Source: an uncultured Butyricicoccus sp. (GTDB lineage Bacteria; Bacillota; Clostridia; Oscillospirales; Butyricicoccaceae). Taken from it: a stretch of DNA of 10,997 nucleotides. Shown piece after piece: positions 4,416-10,997 of this stretch. The DNA lies in contig URFQ01000080.1 in NCBI GenBank assembly GCA_900547195.1, positions 1 to 10,997 of the forward strand, written 5' to 3'. A program made the position numbers and the translations under genes. The notes under the pieces are model-generated. The model was given only the letters and a program-made list of their open reading frames with translations, had not been told where the DNA came from and searched no databases. Position 1 is the first letter of the stretch, and every line of letters starts with the position of its first letter.

Positions 4416-6485
4416 ATGAAGATTTTATCAATACAAGGGCACTTCGGCAATATGAACGGGCAGAAGATTGACTTCACCGATCGTTTATGCTGCCGGGTGC
4501 TGCCGAACGGTTGGGGAAAAACCACGGTTTGCGCGTTTATCCGCGTCATGCTGTATGGCCTCAATACGGCCAAGCGTGATACGGCCAATGCGCTTTCCGA
4601 TAAAACCCGCTATTATCCGCAGGACGGCAAGCCCATGGGCGGACGCATGACGGTCGAGTTCACCGGCCGCCCGGTCACCATTGTGCGCGAGAGCAACCGC
4701 GCTGGGCTAATGCAGGGCTTTCAGGCGTTCTATGAAGATACCGGCGAGCTGTGCACGCTATTGACCGCGCGCAACTGCGGGCAGGTGCTGCTCGGGATGG
4801 GGGAGGACGCTTTCCTGTCGAGCGCCATGATCGACGGGCTGGACATGACCCGGCCTTCCTCGGAACTGAGCGAGCTGATCCTCAGCATGGCGCAGTCAGG
4901 GGATACCAATGCCCGTTGCGGCACGGCGCTGAAGGCCTTGGCACGTTGGCGGCTGGATCTCAATTCGGGCAACGGCCACGGGGAGCAGCCGCGTCTGGAG
5001 GAGGAATGCCGTGCTGCGGAAAAACGGCTGGCCGAGATTACGGCAATGGAAAATAAGACCGCGGTACAGCGCGCGCATGCCGAAAAATTGTCGGCCGAAG
5101 CGGACAAGGCGCGCGAAACATATGAAAAGATTTATCTGGTGTATGCTGGTAAGATGGTCGGCGAGGAAAGCCAGCTGCGCATCCTGAAAGCGGACAGCGA
5201 AAAGCGGATCCGCAACCTCAAAGACGGTTTGCCGGACGAAGTGCTGCTTAGGGAAGCCGAAGAAGCGCTCTATGGTTACGAGGGAGCGGTGCGGCTCGAG
5301 CGGGAAAAGCGTTCCGGCATGCCGTATGTGGATTCTAACTTTAAGCATAGGCTGCGGGAAGTCGACGAGCGCAAAACCACCGAGGAGGTCAAGCGCAACC
5401 GTGTTACCCGGCCGCGCATCCGCTGGACAGCGCTGGTGCTGGCGCTGTTGCTTGCGGTTGCGGCGGCAGGCACTGCGCTGTCAGGCGCGGACTTTGGCCC
5501 GCTGACAAAGTATATGCCGTACGTGCTGTCCGGTATGGCGGCCTTGGCGCTATTGCTGTCGTTCCTTGGCAGCGTGCCGCGGTTGGACGATCCGGACGAG
5601 GACTATGACGAATCCAAGCAGCAGCTGACGCTCGAACACCGACGCACGGTAGATGATCAGCACATGGCTGCATCGGTTTTGCAGGAGGAATACGATACCG
5701 CCCTGCGCGCCGCGCGCAAGCTGTGGCCCAACGCCGAAACCATTGAACAGGCGGGGGAGTGGATTCGCTCGGCGCGGGATGACTGGCAGGCGCTGCGGCG
5801 CGAGCAGAGCAAATTGCAGGATATTCTGGTGCAGATGAAGCGCCTGAACGATGCATCCCCGAAGGATGAGACGCACAAGGGGGAGGTAGATACGGCGCGC
5901 ATTCGCGCAGCCAAAGCGCGCCATGCCGCGGAAGAAGCGCAGCAGGCCCTGGCGCAGATGGAGGGCCGCCTGCAGGCTTACGGGGATAAAAATGAGTGGC
6001 AGTCTGCTCTGGCCAGCGCCAGGCTGGGGCTGGAACAGGTTCACATGCAGCTTGACGCCATCCGTATGGCGGAGGAGGCCGTCAAATCGGAAAATGCATC
6101 GCTCAGCGCGCGCATTTCGCCGCAGATCACCGAACTGGCACAGCAGTATCTCGCGTACCTGACCAGTGACAGCTATAAAGAGATCAAGCTGGATTCCTCG
6201 CTGCGCGCCCGCACGGCGGGCGATGACGGCACGCTGCTCGACGCATTGCGTCTGTCCTCCGGGACACGTGACCAATTGTATTTTGCGCTGCGGCTTGCGG
6301 TCTGCCAGGTGCTCAGCCATCAGGAAAGTATCCCGCTGCTGCTCGACGACCCGTTCCTGACGTGGGACAACAAACGGATGGAGCGCGGCCTGCGGCTGCT
6401 GCAAACGCTGTCCAAGGGGCGGCAGGTCATCCTGCTGACCTGCCGTCAGGCCGGACGGCTGGCCATTCCCCAAAAAGAGGCCTAA
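4416..6485 (+). CDS. Membrane-anchored SMC/YhaN-like AAA ATPase (orphan)
   Basis: The 689-residue protein has the split head of an ABC-type SMC/Rad50/SbcC ATPase. An N-terminal P-loop, PNGWGKTT, lies at 30-37 and the block FIRVMLYG follows. A long, charged, probably coiled-coil region covers about 190-320 and 395-565. Two hydrophobic segments near 335-356 and 367-387 interrupt the coil. The C-terminal half-head has the signature LSSGTRDQLYFALRLA from 613 and Walker B LLLDDPF with D644/D645. This architecture matches Bacillus YhaN-type proteins, but the protein is much shorter than the roughly 960 residues of B. subtilis YhaN as I recall it. Related proteins are often paired with an SbcD/YhaO-like nuclease; none is adjacent. 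Where H-loop His is expected (FTCH in relatives) this protein has LLTCRQ, with Arg677. The start at 4416 has GGAG 12 bases upstream and gives a normal family N-terminus; the frame extends 300 bases upstream without family character. A role in DNA repair or envelope-associated DNA processing is inference. Confidence 0.85.
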   Translation: MKILSIQGHFGNMNGQKIDFTDRLCCRVLPNGWGKTTVCAFIRVMLYGLNTAKRDTANALSDKTRYYPQDGKPMGGRMTVEFTGRPVTIVRESNRAGLMQGFQAFYEDTGELCTLLTARNCGQVLLGMGEDAFLSSAMIDGLDMTRPSSELSELILSMAQSGDTNARCGTALKALARWRLDLNSGNGHGEQPRLEEECRAAEKRLAEITAMENKTAVQRAHAEKLSAEADKARETYEKIYLVYAGKMVGEESQLRILKADSEKRIRNLKDGLPDEVLLREAEEALYGYEGAVRLEREKRSGMPYVDSNFKHRLREVDERKTTEEVKRNRVTRPRIRWTALVLALLLAVAAAGTALSGADFGPLTKYMPYVLSGMAALALLLSFLGSVPRLDDPDEDYDESKQQLTLEHRRTVDDQHMAASVLQEEYDTALRAARKLWPNAETIEQAGEWIRSARDDWQALRREQSKLQDILVQMKRLNDASPKDETHKGEVDTARIRAAKARHAAEEAQQALAQMEGRLQAYGDKNEWQSALASARLGLEQVHMQLDAIRMAEEAVKSENASLSARISPQITELAQQYLAYLTSDSYKEIKLDSSLRARTAGDDGTLLDALRLSSGTRDQLYFALRLAVCQVLSHQESIPLLLDDPFLTWDNKRMERGLRLLQTLSKGRQVILLTCRQAGRLAIPQKEA

Positions 6486-6487
6486 TC

Positions 6488-6529
6488 AGGAACCGCCCGG
6501 GTGAAAATGACCCGGGCGGTTCCTTTATT
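6488..6529 (+). terminator. Terminator of the YhaN-like ATPase gene
   Basis: Arms AGGAACCGCCCGGGT (6488-6502) and ACCCGGGCGGTTCCT (6510-6524) form a perfect 15-bp stem with a 7-nt loop GAAAATG, followed by TTTATT. It starts three bases after the stop codon, so the gene is the only or last one in its transcript. Confidence 0.93.
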
Positions 6530-6574
6530 CGACCGCTGGATGTGACAGGGATCGTCCTTATTTATCTTGTTTTC

Positions 6575-6590
6575 TTCCGGTATACCGGAA
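6575..6590. repeat. 16-bp perfect palindrome between two convergent terminators
   Basis: TTCCGGTATACCGGAA equals its own reverse complement with no central spacer. It lies between the plus-strand ATPase terminator and the minus-strand rny terminator, where no promoter or gene is seen. A small GCGAT-AAA-ATCGC inverted repeat follows at 6608-6620. The rest of 6530-6620 shows nothing recognisable. Confidence 0.6.
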
Positions 6591-6620
6591 ATACGCAAAG
6601 CCGGAAAGCGATAAAATCGC

Positions 6621-6654
6621 ATAAAAAACGGGCAGAGTTGCAAAACTCTGCCCG
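6621..6654 (-). terminator. Rho-independent terminator of rny
   Basis: CGGGCAGAGTT (6629-6639) and AACTCTGCCCG (6644-6654) form a perfect 11-bp stem with a 4-nt loop. On the minus strand it is followed by TTTTTTAT (6628-6621). The stem begins 16 bases after the rny stop codon. Confidence 0.93.
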
Positions 6655-6670
6655 CAATTGGTGTTGTCAT

Positions 6671-8215
6671 TTACTTCGCGTAGTCGATGGCGCGGGTTTC
6701 ACGCACCATGTTGATCTTAATCTGGCCGGGGTAGTCCAACTCATCCTCAATATGCTTTGCGATATCGCGGGCGAGCAGGGTCATGCTGTCATCGGTCACC
6801 TCTTCAGGCTTGACGATGATGCAAAGCTCCCGACCGGCCTGGATGGCGTAGGAGCGTTCTACACCCGGCGTGGTGTTGGCGATCTCCTCCAGCTTCTCCA
6901 GACGCTTGATATAATTTTCCAGATTTTCACGCCGCGCGCCCGGGCGTGCCGCCGAAATGGCGTCTGCGGCCTGTACAAGGCAGGCCTCGATGGTCGTAGG
7001 CTCAACGTCGCCGTGATGCGCGGCGATGGCGTGAATGACCGGCTGGGATTCCTTGTAACGCTTGGCAAGGTCCACGCCGATAGTGACATGGGAGCCTTCC
7101 ACCTCATGGTCAACGGCCTTGCCAATGTCATGCAGCAGGCCGGCCCGGCGGGCGATCGTGGGATCGATGCCCAGTTCAGAAGCCAGCATGCCGGCAATGT
7201 GTGCAACCTCAATGGAATGGAGCAGGACATTTTGTCCATAACTCGTGCGGTAATGCAGGCGACCGAGCAGGCGGACCAGCTCGGGATGAATGCCGTGGAT
7301 CCCGGTTTCAAAGGTAGCGCGTTCGCCCTCCGATTTGATGATCTGATCCACCTCACGCTGCGCCTTCTGCACCATTTCCTGAATGCGCGGCGGATGGATA
7401 CGACCGTCCAAAATCAGCTTTTCGAGACCCAGGCGCGCCACTTCGCGGCGAACCGGGTCAAAGGAGGACAGGGTGATGGCTTCCGGCGTGTCGTCGATGA
7501 TGAGGTCGACGCCGGTCAGGCTTTCAAGGGCGCGGATGTTGCGGCCTTCGCGGCCGATGATACGTCCCTTCATTTCGTCATTCGGGAGAGGGACAACCGA
7601 AACGGTCGACTCTGAGACCTGGTCGGCTGCATAGCGCTGGATCGCCGTGGTGATCAGCTCGCGGGCCGTGGTCTCCGCCTCTTCCTTCATACGCTGATTG
7701 ATTTCGCGAAGCTTGAGCGCAGCGTCATGCTGTGCTTCGCTTTCGATAGAGCTGACCAGATAATCCTTGGCCTCGTCGCGGGTTAGCCCGGACAGACGCT
7801 CAAGGGTTGCAATCTGCTCGGAGCGGATGCGCTCCGATTCCTCTTGTGTCTTTTGTGCCTGTGCAATTTTGCGGCTGAGCTCTTCGCTCTTGCGCTCCAT
7901 TGCGTCGGTCTTCTTCTCCAGTGCTTCTTCTTTCTGGTGGAGACGATGCTCGGTCTTCTGGACCTCGCCGCGGCGCTCTTTCAGTTCGCGGTCCGCTTCG
8001 GCGCGGGCCTTGAGAATTTCGTCCTTCGCTTCCAGAATTGCTTCGCGCTTTTTGGTTTCCCCCGATTTGATGGCATCGTTGATGATGCGGGTGGCCTCCT
8101 GTTCAGCGCTTCCAATCGTTTTCTCTGCGACATTCTTGCGGTAAAGAATGCCGGCAGCTACGCCGATAATCAAACAGACAACACCAATGATCAGCTTGAT
8201 TATTACGGTCTCCAT
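6671..8215 (-). CDS. rny: Ribonuclease Y
   Basis: This 514-residue endoribonuclease starts bulk mRNA decay in Firmicutes from the inner face of the membrane. The order of domains is canonical: an N-terminal transmembrane helix (about 5-24), a long charged coiled coil (about 30-185), a KH RNA-binding domain with GRIIGREGRNIR at 217-228, and an HD hydrolase domain with first His333 (LLHSIEVAH) and the metal-binding HD pair at 362-363 (LLHDIGKA), then HH at 400-401. The C-terminal region ends in the conserved PGQIKINMVRETRA block. Length is normal for the family. The start at 8215 (METVII) puts the membrane helix at the N-terminus. The nearest good ribosome site, AGGAGGTG, ends about 14 bases upstream, which is long; an upstream ATG at 8263 has no clear site. 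The gene is transcribed alone, with promoter at 8333-8361. Confidence 0.97.
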   Translation of the reverse strand: METVIIKLIIGVVCLIIGVAAGILYRKNVAEKTIGSAEQEATRIINDAIKSGETKKREAILEAKDEILKARAEADRELKERRGEVQKTEHRLHQKEEALEKKTDAMERKSEELSRKIAQAQKTQEESERIRSEQIATLERLSGLTRDEAKDYLVSSIESEAQHDAALKLREINQRMKEEAETTARELITTAIQRYAADQVSESTVSVVPLPNDEMKGRIIGREGRNIRALESLTGVDLIIDDTPEAITLSSFDPVRREVARLGLEKLILDGRIHPPRIQEMVQKAQREVDQIIKSEGERATFETGIHGIHPELVRLLGRLHYRTSYGQNVLLHSIEVAHIAGMLASELGIDPTIARRAGLLHDIGKAVDHEVEGSHVTIGVDLAKRYKESQPVIHAIAAHHGDVEPTTIEACLVQAADAISAARPGARRENLENYIKRLEKLEEIANTTPGVERSYAIQAGRELCIIVKPEEVTDDSMTLLARDIAKHIEDELDYPGQIKINMVRETRAIDYAK

Positions 8216-8332
8216 AAATTTGCGTGGAACACCTCCTGTGAATTTTAAAATTTCAAAATGCAAAGCAACATAATCCCTATATGAAACTCCATAGCCGGAT
8301 GCGATGAATATTACAAAAGGTATTACATAAAT

Positions 8333-8361
8333 ATCTTAATGCTTTTTGTCTTGCATGTCAA
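8333..8361 (-). promoter_or_regulatory. Sigma-A promoter of rny
   Basis: On the minus strand, consensus -35 TTGACA (8361-8356), a 17-bp spacer and -10 TAAGAT (8338-8333). Transcription should begin near 8326, leaving a leader of about 110 nt. The leader ends in an AT-rich palindrome, AATTTTAAAATT, immediately before the AGGAGGTG ribosome site. Confidence 0.78.
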
Positions 8362-8419
8362 GGAAAACACTTAAACCACAGTGAAAATCGGGCAGAGTGA
8401 CGAAGGTATTCCGCCGGGG

Positions 8420-8449
8420 TTGTTTCCACCTGTGCGGACGGTGTATAAT
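8420..8449 (+). promoter_or_regulatory. Promoter of the YfiH-type/SBP/mnmA operon
   Basis: -35 TTGTTT (8420-8425), an 18-bp spacer and a consensus -10 TATAAT (8444-8449). The transcript should start near 8456. A 6-bp hairpin, AAGACG (8457-8462) with CGTCTT (8470-8475), would sit at its very 5' end and could protect it from decay. Confidence 0.68.
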
Positions 8450-8523
8450 ACTTACTAAGACGTTTTATGCGTCTTTGACGCGGCATATTCTGCCGGCGGA
8501 CAAGAAACGAGGGATTTATTCGA

Positions 8524-9324
8524 ATGAATACAACCATGCGCCGCCGCACACGCGGCACGCTTTCTTACTATACGACAACCCGCATCCCGGTGCGGCACGG
8601 GTTTACCACAAAATCAGGCGGTGTGAGCACCGGTGACTGTGAAAGCCTGAATCTGGGCTTTCATCGCGGTGACCCACGGGAAAATGTGCTCGAAAATTAC
8701 AAAATTTTAACAAATACACTTGAAATCCCGTATGAACGTTTGACCATGACCAGGCAGGTGCATCGGGACGAGGTCTCGGTAGTCACGGAGGAGACGGCCG
8801 GTATGGGGCTGACCCGTCCGATGGCGTGGGAGTCGGACGCGCTGGTGACCAATCTGCCGGACACCCCGCTCGCAGGGTTTTATGCCGACTGTGTCGTGAC
8901 CCTGCTTTATGATCCGGCGAGCCATAGCTGCGGGGTCTGTCATGCGGGCTGGCGCGGCACCGCGCTCGGCATTCTGCCGAAAACCGTGGACGTGATGGCG
9001 GCAAAGCTCGGCGCAAAACGCGAAAGCCTTGTGGCGGCCATTGGGCCGTCGATCGGGCCCTGCTGCTTTGAGACCGATGCCGACGTGCCCGAAGCAATGG
9101 AGCGGCAGATGGGCGCCGCGGTGCGTCCCTTTATTGCCGCGCGCGGCGTGAAATTCCATGTGGATTTGCAGGGCATCAACACAATGCTGCTCAAAAATGC
9201 CGGGCTTGCGGCAGAAAATATCCTGAACAGCGGCCTGTGTACGTATTGCCACAGCGATGAGTTTTGGTCGCACCGTGTCACGCATGGCAGGCGCGGCGTA
9301 CAGGCGGGCGTGATTTGCCTGTAA
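8524..9324 (+). CDS. pgeF: YfiH/PgeF-type laccase-domain protein (polyphenol oxidase family)
   Basis: The 266-residue protein belongs to the former DUF152 family. Members have been described as laccase-like, as purine nucleoside-cleaving, and (PgeF/YfiH) as editing enzymes that correct misincorporated serine in peptidoglycan precursors; the role here cannot be chosen from sequence. Family blocks are in order: HGFTTKSGGVS near 25-35, LNLG near 42, QVH with His80, ADC with Cys123, CHAGWRGT with His140, IGPSIGPCCFE near 173-183, and CTYC-x-D-x-FWSHR near 239-251. His80, Cys123 and His140 are the expected zinc ligands. The start at 8524 has GAGGGA nine bases upstream and leaves only a short charged N-terminal tail before the first family block; an ATG at codon 5 is a possible alternative. 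It is first in a tight operon, 21 bases before a lipoprotein gene. Confidence 0.9.
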   Translation: MNTTMRRRTRGTLSYYTTTRIPVRHGFTTKSGGVSTGDCESLNLGFHRGDPRENVLENYKILTNTLEIPYERLTMTRQVHRDEVSVVTEETAGMGLTRPMAWESDALVTNLPDTPLAGFYADCVVTLLYDPASHSCGVCHAGWRGTALGILPKTVDVMAAKLGAKRESLVAAIGPSIGPCCFETDADVPEAMERQMGAAVRPFIAARGVKFHVDLQGINTMLLKNAGLAAENILNSGLCTYCHSDEFWSHRVTHGRRGVQAGVICL

Positions 9325-9345
9325 GAAAGGAAAGGGAACAAAACT

Positions 9346-10899
9346 ATGAGATTTTCGCGCCTGAAAAGGCTGCTTGCAGGGCTGCTGGCCTGTTTCCTGC
9401 TCACCGGCTGTACGCTTACCGAACGCATCGGCTCGGGCGACGGCAGCGGGGAAGAGGATCCGGCCGTGGTGGATGACCATGCGGCCGGTTATTTTGGCCT
9501 GGCCTATTATACCGGGGAAAAGGTTAATCCGGTGCTCAGCACATCGCACACGAACCGCATTCTGGCGGAAGCCCTGTATGAGGGCATGTTTTATTTGGAT
9601 AATAAGTTCCAGCCGCAGCCCATGCTGTGTGAAACATGGGAGGGCGATGGCATCACGTTCCGCTTCCATATCAAGCAGGGCGTGACCTTCTGGTCGGGCG
9701 AGAAGCTGACCGCGGACGACGTCGTCTACTCCCTGCGTGCGGCCAAAGCAAATGAGGCCTCGCCATACAATTCCCGTATGGCAGATGTCAAATCCATTTA
9801 TGCGGACGATGAGAATACGGTCGGCGTGGTGCTGAAGAGCGCCAATATGGATTTCCCACGTCTAATGGATATCCCGGTGTTCCGGGCAGGCACGGAAGAG
9901 GATGTGTTTTCCGATGGCACAGGCGCATATCAGCCAAACCGCGACGACGGCGCCTGGTGGCTGTCACCATATACCGGCTGGCACGGCGGCTCGGTGGGCA
10001 CGTTTGAGCGAATCGACCTGGTAAGCACCACACGTTCGGATGCCGTGACGCACGCCTTTGAGACTGGCGATATTTCAATAACCCGCGCTGAGCGCATCGG
10101 CGCCGACCCGGTGACGATCAGCGGTTCGGTGGACCTGCATCAGACGCCGACCACAAACTTGCATTATCTCGGTTTTGGCTGCGTGACCGGGCCGTGCAGC
10201 CTGCCTGCGGTGCGGCAGGCAATTTCAGCGGTAGTAGCCCGGGGCAGCATCTGCGACACCACGTTCCAGAGCTTTGCCGACCCGGCTGTGCTGCCGGTGA
10301 ATCCGCAGCCCGATATGCCGCAGACAAACATAGATGCAGACCGGGAGGCCGCCGCCGGGGTACTTGCACAGGCCGGCATTACCGATACCGACGGCGATGG
10401 CATCCTGGATTACGACAACGGAACCGGCGCGCGCGTGCCATTCCAGACAACCATTCTCGTGAACCATGAAAACACATTTAAGGTGACTGCTGCACAGCAG
10501 ATTGCAGACGCATTGACTGCTGTTGGCATTCCCACGACGGTGGACGCGGTGGCGTTTGAGGACTATACGGCGCGGCTTGCCGGCGGCATGTTTGAAATCT
10601 ATTATGGGGAAACGCGCATGTCCCCGGACTTTGATCTCCGGTCGCTCATCGGTACCGCCGGAGCGCTGAACTACGGGAAATATTCGAGCTGGGACACCGA
10701 CTGGCTGATTCAGGAGGCGCGCGCGCAGGGAACCGACGCATCCAGGCAGACTCTGTATACGCAGCTGCTCAATGAAATGCCTATTGTGCCGGTTGCATTC
10801 ATCCGCGATCAGGTGGTTGTGCGCAGCGGGCTGATTACCGGGTTTAATCCGTCGCCGTACTGGCTGTTCCACGGCGTCGCGGGATGGAGGAGAGGATGA
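9346..10899 (+). CDS. Family 5 extracellular solute-binding lipoprotein (DppA/OppA type)
   Basis: The 517-residue protein has a lipoprotein signal (MRFSRLKRLL, hydrophobic core, LLTGC with Cys22) and an acidic Ser/Gly linker. The mature domain shows peptide/nickel-binding family 5 traits: NPVLSTSHTNRILAEALYEGMF near 62-83, FHIKQGVTFWSGEKLTADDVVYS near 107-129, and a final segment with the EMPIVPVAFIRDQVVV motif near 479-494. A DTDGDGILD block at about 347-355 resembles a calcium-binding loop; it is also commonly seen in this family near a DxDGDG turn. The ligand could be a peptide or another solute. The ribosome site AAAGGAAAGG precedes the start at 9346. The gene lies between the pgeF-like gene and mnmA and overlaps the latter by ATGA. 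No permease or ATPase partner is in the window, so it must use components encoded elsewhere or act as a sensor or scavenger. Confidence 0.88.
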   Translation: MRFSRLKRLLAGLLACFLLTGCTLTERIGSGDGSGEEDPAVVDDHAAGYFGLAYYTGEKVNPVLSTSHTNRILAEALYEGMFYLDNKFQPQPMLCETWEGDGITFRFHIKQGVTFWSGEKLTADDVVYSLRAAKANEASPYNSRMADVKSIYADDENTVGVVLKSANMDFPRLMDIPVFRAGTEEDVFSDGTGAYQPNRDDGAWWLSPYTGWHGGSVGTFERIDLVSTTRSDAVTHAFETGDISITRAERIGADPVTISGSVDLHQTPTTNLHYLGFGCVTGPCSLPAVRQAISAVVARGSICDTTFQSFADPAVLPVNPQPDMPQTNIDADREAAAGVLAQAGITDTDGDGILDYDNGTGARVPFQTTILVNHENTFKVTAAQQIADALTAVGIPTTVDAVAFEDYTARLAGGMFEIYYGETRMSPDFDLRSLIGTAGALNYGKYSSWDTDWLIQEARAQGTDASRQTLYTQLLNEMPIVPVAFIRDQVVVRSGLITGFNPSPYWLFHGVAGWRRG

Positions 10900-10997
10900 A
10901 TATGCAAAAGGTAGTGCTCGGGCTTTCGGGCGGCGTAGATTCGGCGGTGACGGCCGCGCTGCTGCGCGAGCGGGGCTTTGAAGTGCATGGGTTGTTT
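10896..10997 (+). CDS. mnmA: tRNA-specific 2-thiouridylase MnmA (5' fragment)
   Basis: Thirty-four codons are present before the window ends. The N-terminus, VVLGLSGGVDSAVTAALL from residue 6, holds the PP-loop motif SGGVDS that binds ATP, followed by GFEVHGLF, the expected MnmA continuation. MnmA thiolates the wobble uridine of Lys, Glu and Gln tRNAs in the cytosol, using sulfur passed from a cysteine desulfurase. The start at 10896 overlaps the lipoprotein stop by ATGA and has GGAGG five bases upstream. A second ATG at 10902 has AGAGG six bases upstream and is an equally good candidate; it would shorten the protein by two residues. Other PP-loop enzymes (GuaA, ThiI, TtcA, QueC, LarE) share SGGVDS, but the spacing and flanking residues fit MnmA best. 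Confidence 0.82.
   Translation, partial: MNMQKVVLGLSGGVDSAVTAALLRERGFEVHGLF

Larger units (their letters stand above)
8216..8523. other. Divergent intergenic region between rny and the YfiH-type gene
   Basis: This 308-base stretch has no gene. Its minus-strand half holds the rny leader (8216-8326) and promoter. Its plus-strand half holds the promoter of the yfiH-like operon and that operon's leader of about 70 nt. The two -35 elements are some 58 bp apart, so a shared regulator could bind between them, but I see no clear operator there. Confidence 0.6.

Noticed and set aside
5550..6473. Minus-strand open frame of about 300 codons inside the ATPase gene
   Set aside because: It is a shadow of the GC-rich plus-strand gene, without a start context or family motifs.
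6362..7615. Plus-strand open frame of over 400 codons running from the ATPase gene into the opposite strand of rny
   Set aside because: It crosses the ATPase terminator and is antisense to RNase Y coding sequence. Nothing in the translation is recognisable.
6629..8396. Shared CGGGCAGAG string in the rny terminator and upstream of the rny promoter
   Set aside because: The shared string is short and the second copy lacks the opposite arm, so chance similarity is the simplest explanation.
8707..9669. Minus-strand open frame of about 320 codons across the YfiH-type and lipoprotein genes
   Set aside because: It spans a gene boundary antisense to two supported genes and lacks a promoter or ribosome site.

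Overview
This window looks like chromosomal core sequence from an anaerobic, GC-rich Firmicute of the class Clostridia, most likely a gut Oscillospiraceae-type butyrate producer. The reasons are strong AGGAGG-type ribosome binding sites, sigma-A-like promoters, RNase Y, a YhaN-like ATPase, and a 4-hydroxybutyrate dehydrogenase next to what appears to be the start of 4-hydroxybutyryl-CoA dehydratase. I cannot name a genus or species from sequence alone. I see no tRNA or rRNA gene, CRISPR array, insertion sequence, integrase or phage gene.

Layout. (1) 1-1522, minus strand: the 4-hydroxybutyrate branch. 4-hydroxybutyrate dehydrogenase (341-1522) has a good promoter, a leader of about 113 nt and a strong terminator. 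Beyond the terminator lie a GC-rich spacer, a 21-bp inverted repeat and the first 18 codons of a probable abfD (1-55). (2) 1828-4192, minus strand: a complete polar amino acid ABC importer in the order lipoprotein, permease, ATPase, with its own promoter and inverted repeats downstream. (3) 4416-6485, plus strand: a lone membrane-anchored SMC/YhaN-like ATPase, divergent from the importer and closed by a 15-bp terminator. (4) 6671-8215, minus strand: RNase Y, convergent with the ATPase and ending at its own terminator. A 16-bp perfect palindrome lies between the two terminators. (5) 8524-10997, plus strand: a tight operon of a YfiH/PgeF-type multicopper-oxidase-like protein, a family 5 (oligopeptide-type) substrate-binding lipoprotein, and the start of mnmA, which overlaps the lipoprotein gene by ATGA.

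How the parts relate. The first block belongs to the succinate/4-aminobutyrate-to-butyrate route: succinate semialdehyde is reduced to 4-hydroxybutyrate, activated to the CoA ester, and dehydrated by AbfD. The importer could feed amino acids into the cell, but no sequence evidence links its substrate to that pathway. The rest is housekeeping (mRNA decay, peptidoglycan/polyphenol-oxidase-like enzyme, tRNA thiolation). The least explained items are the partnerless membrane ATPase, the permease-less peptide-type binding protein, and the palindromes at 81-101 and 6575-6590. I found no convincing sign of a wholly new multi-gene system.
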